Of a stretch of DNA of 64,000 bases, positions 1 through 64,000 are shown in pieces; within the stretch, counting starts at the first letter, position 1, and each line of letters opens with the position of its first letter. The stretch comes from Ampullaceana balthica (lineage: Eukaryota > Mollusca > Gastropoda > Lymnaeidae), in contig CALYLW010001001.1 of the NCBI GenBank assembly GCA_944989445.1, positions 259,935-323,934 of the forward strand, written 5' to 3'. The notes beneath the pieces were generated by a model. The model was not told where the DNA came from and searched no databases. It was given only the letters and a program-made list of their open reading frames with translations. A program made the translations under genes and the position numbers.

Positions 1-1024
1 CATCATACTTTCTATTTTCTAGACACACATATCGTGATTTTTATAAAGAAGGGGTTTGATTTATCACTACCCTAATTTCCTGATACGTTTACACTCATTA
101 TTAAGGGGAATGTGAAACTCAAATCCAAATTAAGTTATTTTCATTGTGCCTACCCGTAGCATCGCACGGGCATTGCTCTCGTGTAAAAATATTGTGCTTA
201 TTTTAATGAGCCCTTAATTTTTAAAAAATACATAGTAGTTTCTGTTGCGCATTCCAGCATAAATTGCTTGAACTTGTGCATCGCATTTTTGGGAGATTTA
301 TGAAGTTTTTCGAGAGGTGATCATTTAAAGGCTTTTATGCCACAACTCTTTTTTAAATCATTAAAGCATTGATGTTTTGTTTTGAAAATTTCAAGCTAAT
401 AATAAAATGTTAGTGATAATGTACCAAAACAATTCTTTTGAATTGTTTATTTTTAAACGATTTTTAAGCAAGTTTTAAAATACAAGAGAAATATTTACAC
501 AGATAAATTTACTAAGAAGTATTATCTGACAATAAAATTAATGTTTACTTATATGGAAAGAATTATAATTAAAAAATAACATTTTGCTAAATTTAATTAA
601 ATTTTTTAATTTAAAATTTAGAATTAAAATTATTTAAATAAGCGTTTAAAATAGGCGTAAATTACTTGTGAAACAAAGGAAAAAGAAAACATAAAAATAA
701 ATGTATATTAAAAAAAAACTATTATATCGAAAAGTATACAAGTACAAATCTAATGAATAAAGACAGTTTTAACTTTTTCAAAATTTAATTCTCAAAGTTA
801 AAGCATTTTGTGTGTTAATTCTAGACAAAAATATTATCTTAATAAATCAATAAGACCACACTGTTCGTAAAAGAAAATTTTCCTTGATGACCTGAACCAA
901 ATAAATATATTTTAGCTAAACATTTCTATGTTACAGTGCAAAATGGCATAACAATTGGTTTACATACTAGGTTTCATCTTTTTACCTGCTCCTTGAAAAC
1001 AGTCTTTTAATTTGTAAACGTAAA
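1..1024. other. 3' untranslated region and flank of the receptor gene
   Basis: AT-rich with no coding potential seen. A short GC-rich hairpin (cccgt at 153-157, acggg at 166-170) followed by tcgtg resembles the terminal hairpins of Helitron-like elements elsewhere in the window, but no element borders can be set. Confidence 0.4.
446..451 (-). promoter_or_regulatory. Candidate polyadenylation signal
   Basis: AATAAA on the minus strand, about 575 nt after the receptor stop codon. In such AT-rich DNA the hexamer is expected by chance, so this is only a candidate for the 3' end of the transcript. Confidence 0.3.
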
Positions 1025-63463
<62,439 letters not shown>

Positions 63464-64000
63464 CTGTAACAAGATAATTATTGAATTAAAAGTAACAAAT
63501 AAATAAAAATAAATCATTAGCACCTGAGATATACCTAAATCATATATCAACATTGAAAGTTTTGAAAATATTTTTTTTTGTATAATAAATTTTTATACTT
63601 TTAACTTCCATAGAAAAATTCAATTATTACTTATTTCAAGGGACATTTTCATTAATTATTTTTATCAGTATTAATGAGTTGAGTTTAATTATTCATCCTC
63701 TATTTTTAATTTATTTAACGAAAAAATAAAAACAAAGAATAGAAATATTTTCTTATCTAAAAAATAAGTATATATATCTTTAATGAACTATATATTTGAT
63801 CAGGCTTTTGATGAAAAAATATTTCATTATAATTTAAAAATGCATTTAATCATTGAAGAATTATTATTTATTTATATATATTAACATTATATATAAACTT
63901 TGTAATTGATTTAAAATTAATTTAGCAAATTCTTTAATGATGTGTTTGTATTTTCATGCTTAACTCGATATTGTAAATTTACATCAATATTTAAGGTATT
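63464..64000. other. Intron upstream of EGF exon A
   Basis: AT-rich. No further EGF exon, promoter or signal-peptide exon seen before the window ends. Confidence 0.6.

Overview
The window looks like nuclear DNA of an animal, most likely a mollusc and plausibly a heterobranch snail. It is AT-rich, with long introns full of hAT, Helitron-like, LINE and Penelope-like debris, and (TA)n, (TC)n and (TTG)n tracts. The taxonomic guess rests on the transposon mix and receptor type only. There is nothing prokaryotic.

I can support one cellular gene. It fills nearly the whole window on the minus strand and codes for a receptor-type tyrosine phosphatase with an ectodomain of MEGF/SREC-like eight-cysteine EGF repeats. 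I rebuilt it exon by exon from splice sites, reading frame and phase. Eleven intact EGF exons lie between 63463 and 19208, one per exon, all phase 1-1 and 132-138 nt long. A transmembrane exon follows (12286-12382). Seventeen exons (11908 down to the stop codon at 1025) code for a juxtamembrane segment, a catalytically complete phosphatase domain D1, a degenerate D2 and a short tail. All 18 exons from the membrane exon to the stop join in frame (2072 nt, about 689 residues). The 5' end, signal peptide and promoter lie beyond 64000.

Layout: 1-1024, 3' flank; 1025-8908, phosphatase exons with short introns; 9053-11594, two hAT elements; 11874-12382, juxtamembrane mini-exon and membrane exon; 12480-19100, LINE tail, decayed ZMYM-type hAT, and Helitron-like copies carrying a tRNA-Val-derived piece; 19208-26059, last two EGF exons around a three-level nest of hAT elements; 26.7-49.5 kb, an array of EGF exons grown by segmental duplication, with intact, recently broken and long-dead copies side by side; 49.98-62.7 kb, one very large intron of transposon and microsatellite DNA; 62994-63463, two more EGF exons.

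The main point of interest is this EGF-exon array. Every live exon is a symmetric cassette, so copies can be gained, lost or skipped without breaking the receptor frame. The window shows a multi-exon block duplication, a nearly identical exon pair with a LINE between its copies, and six exon copies at different stages of decay.
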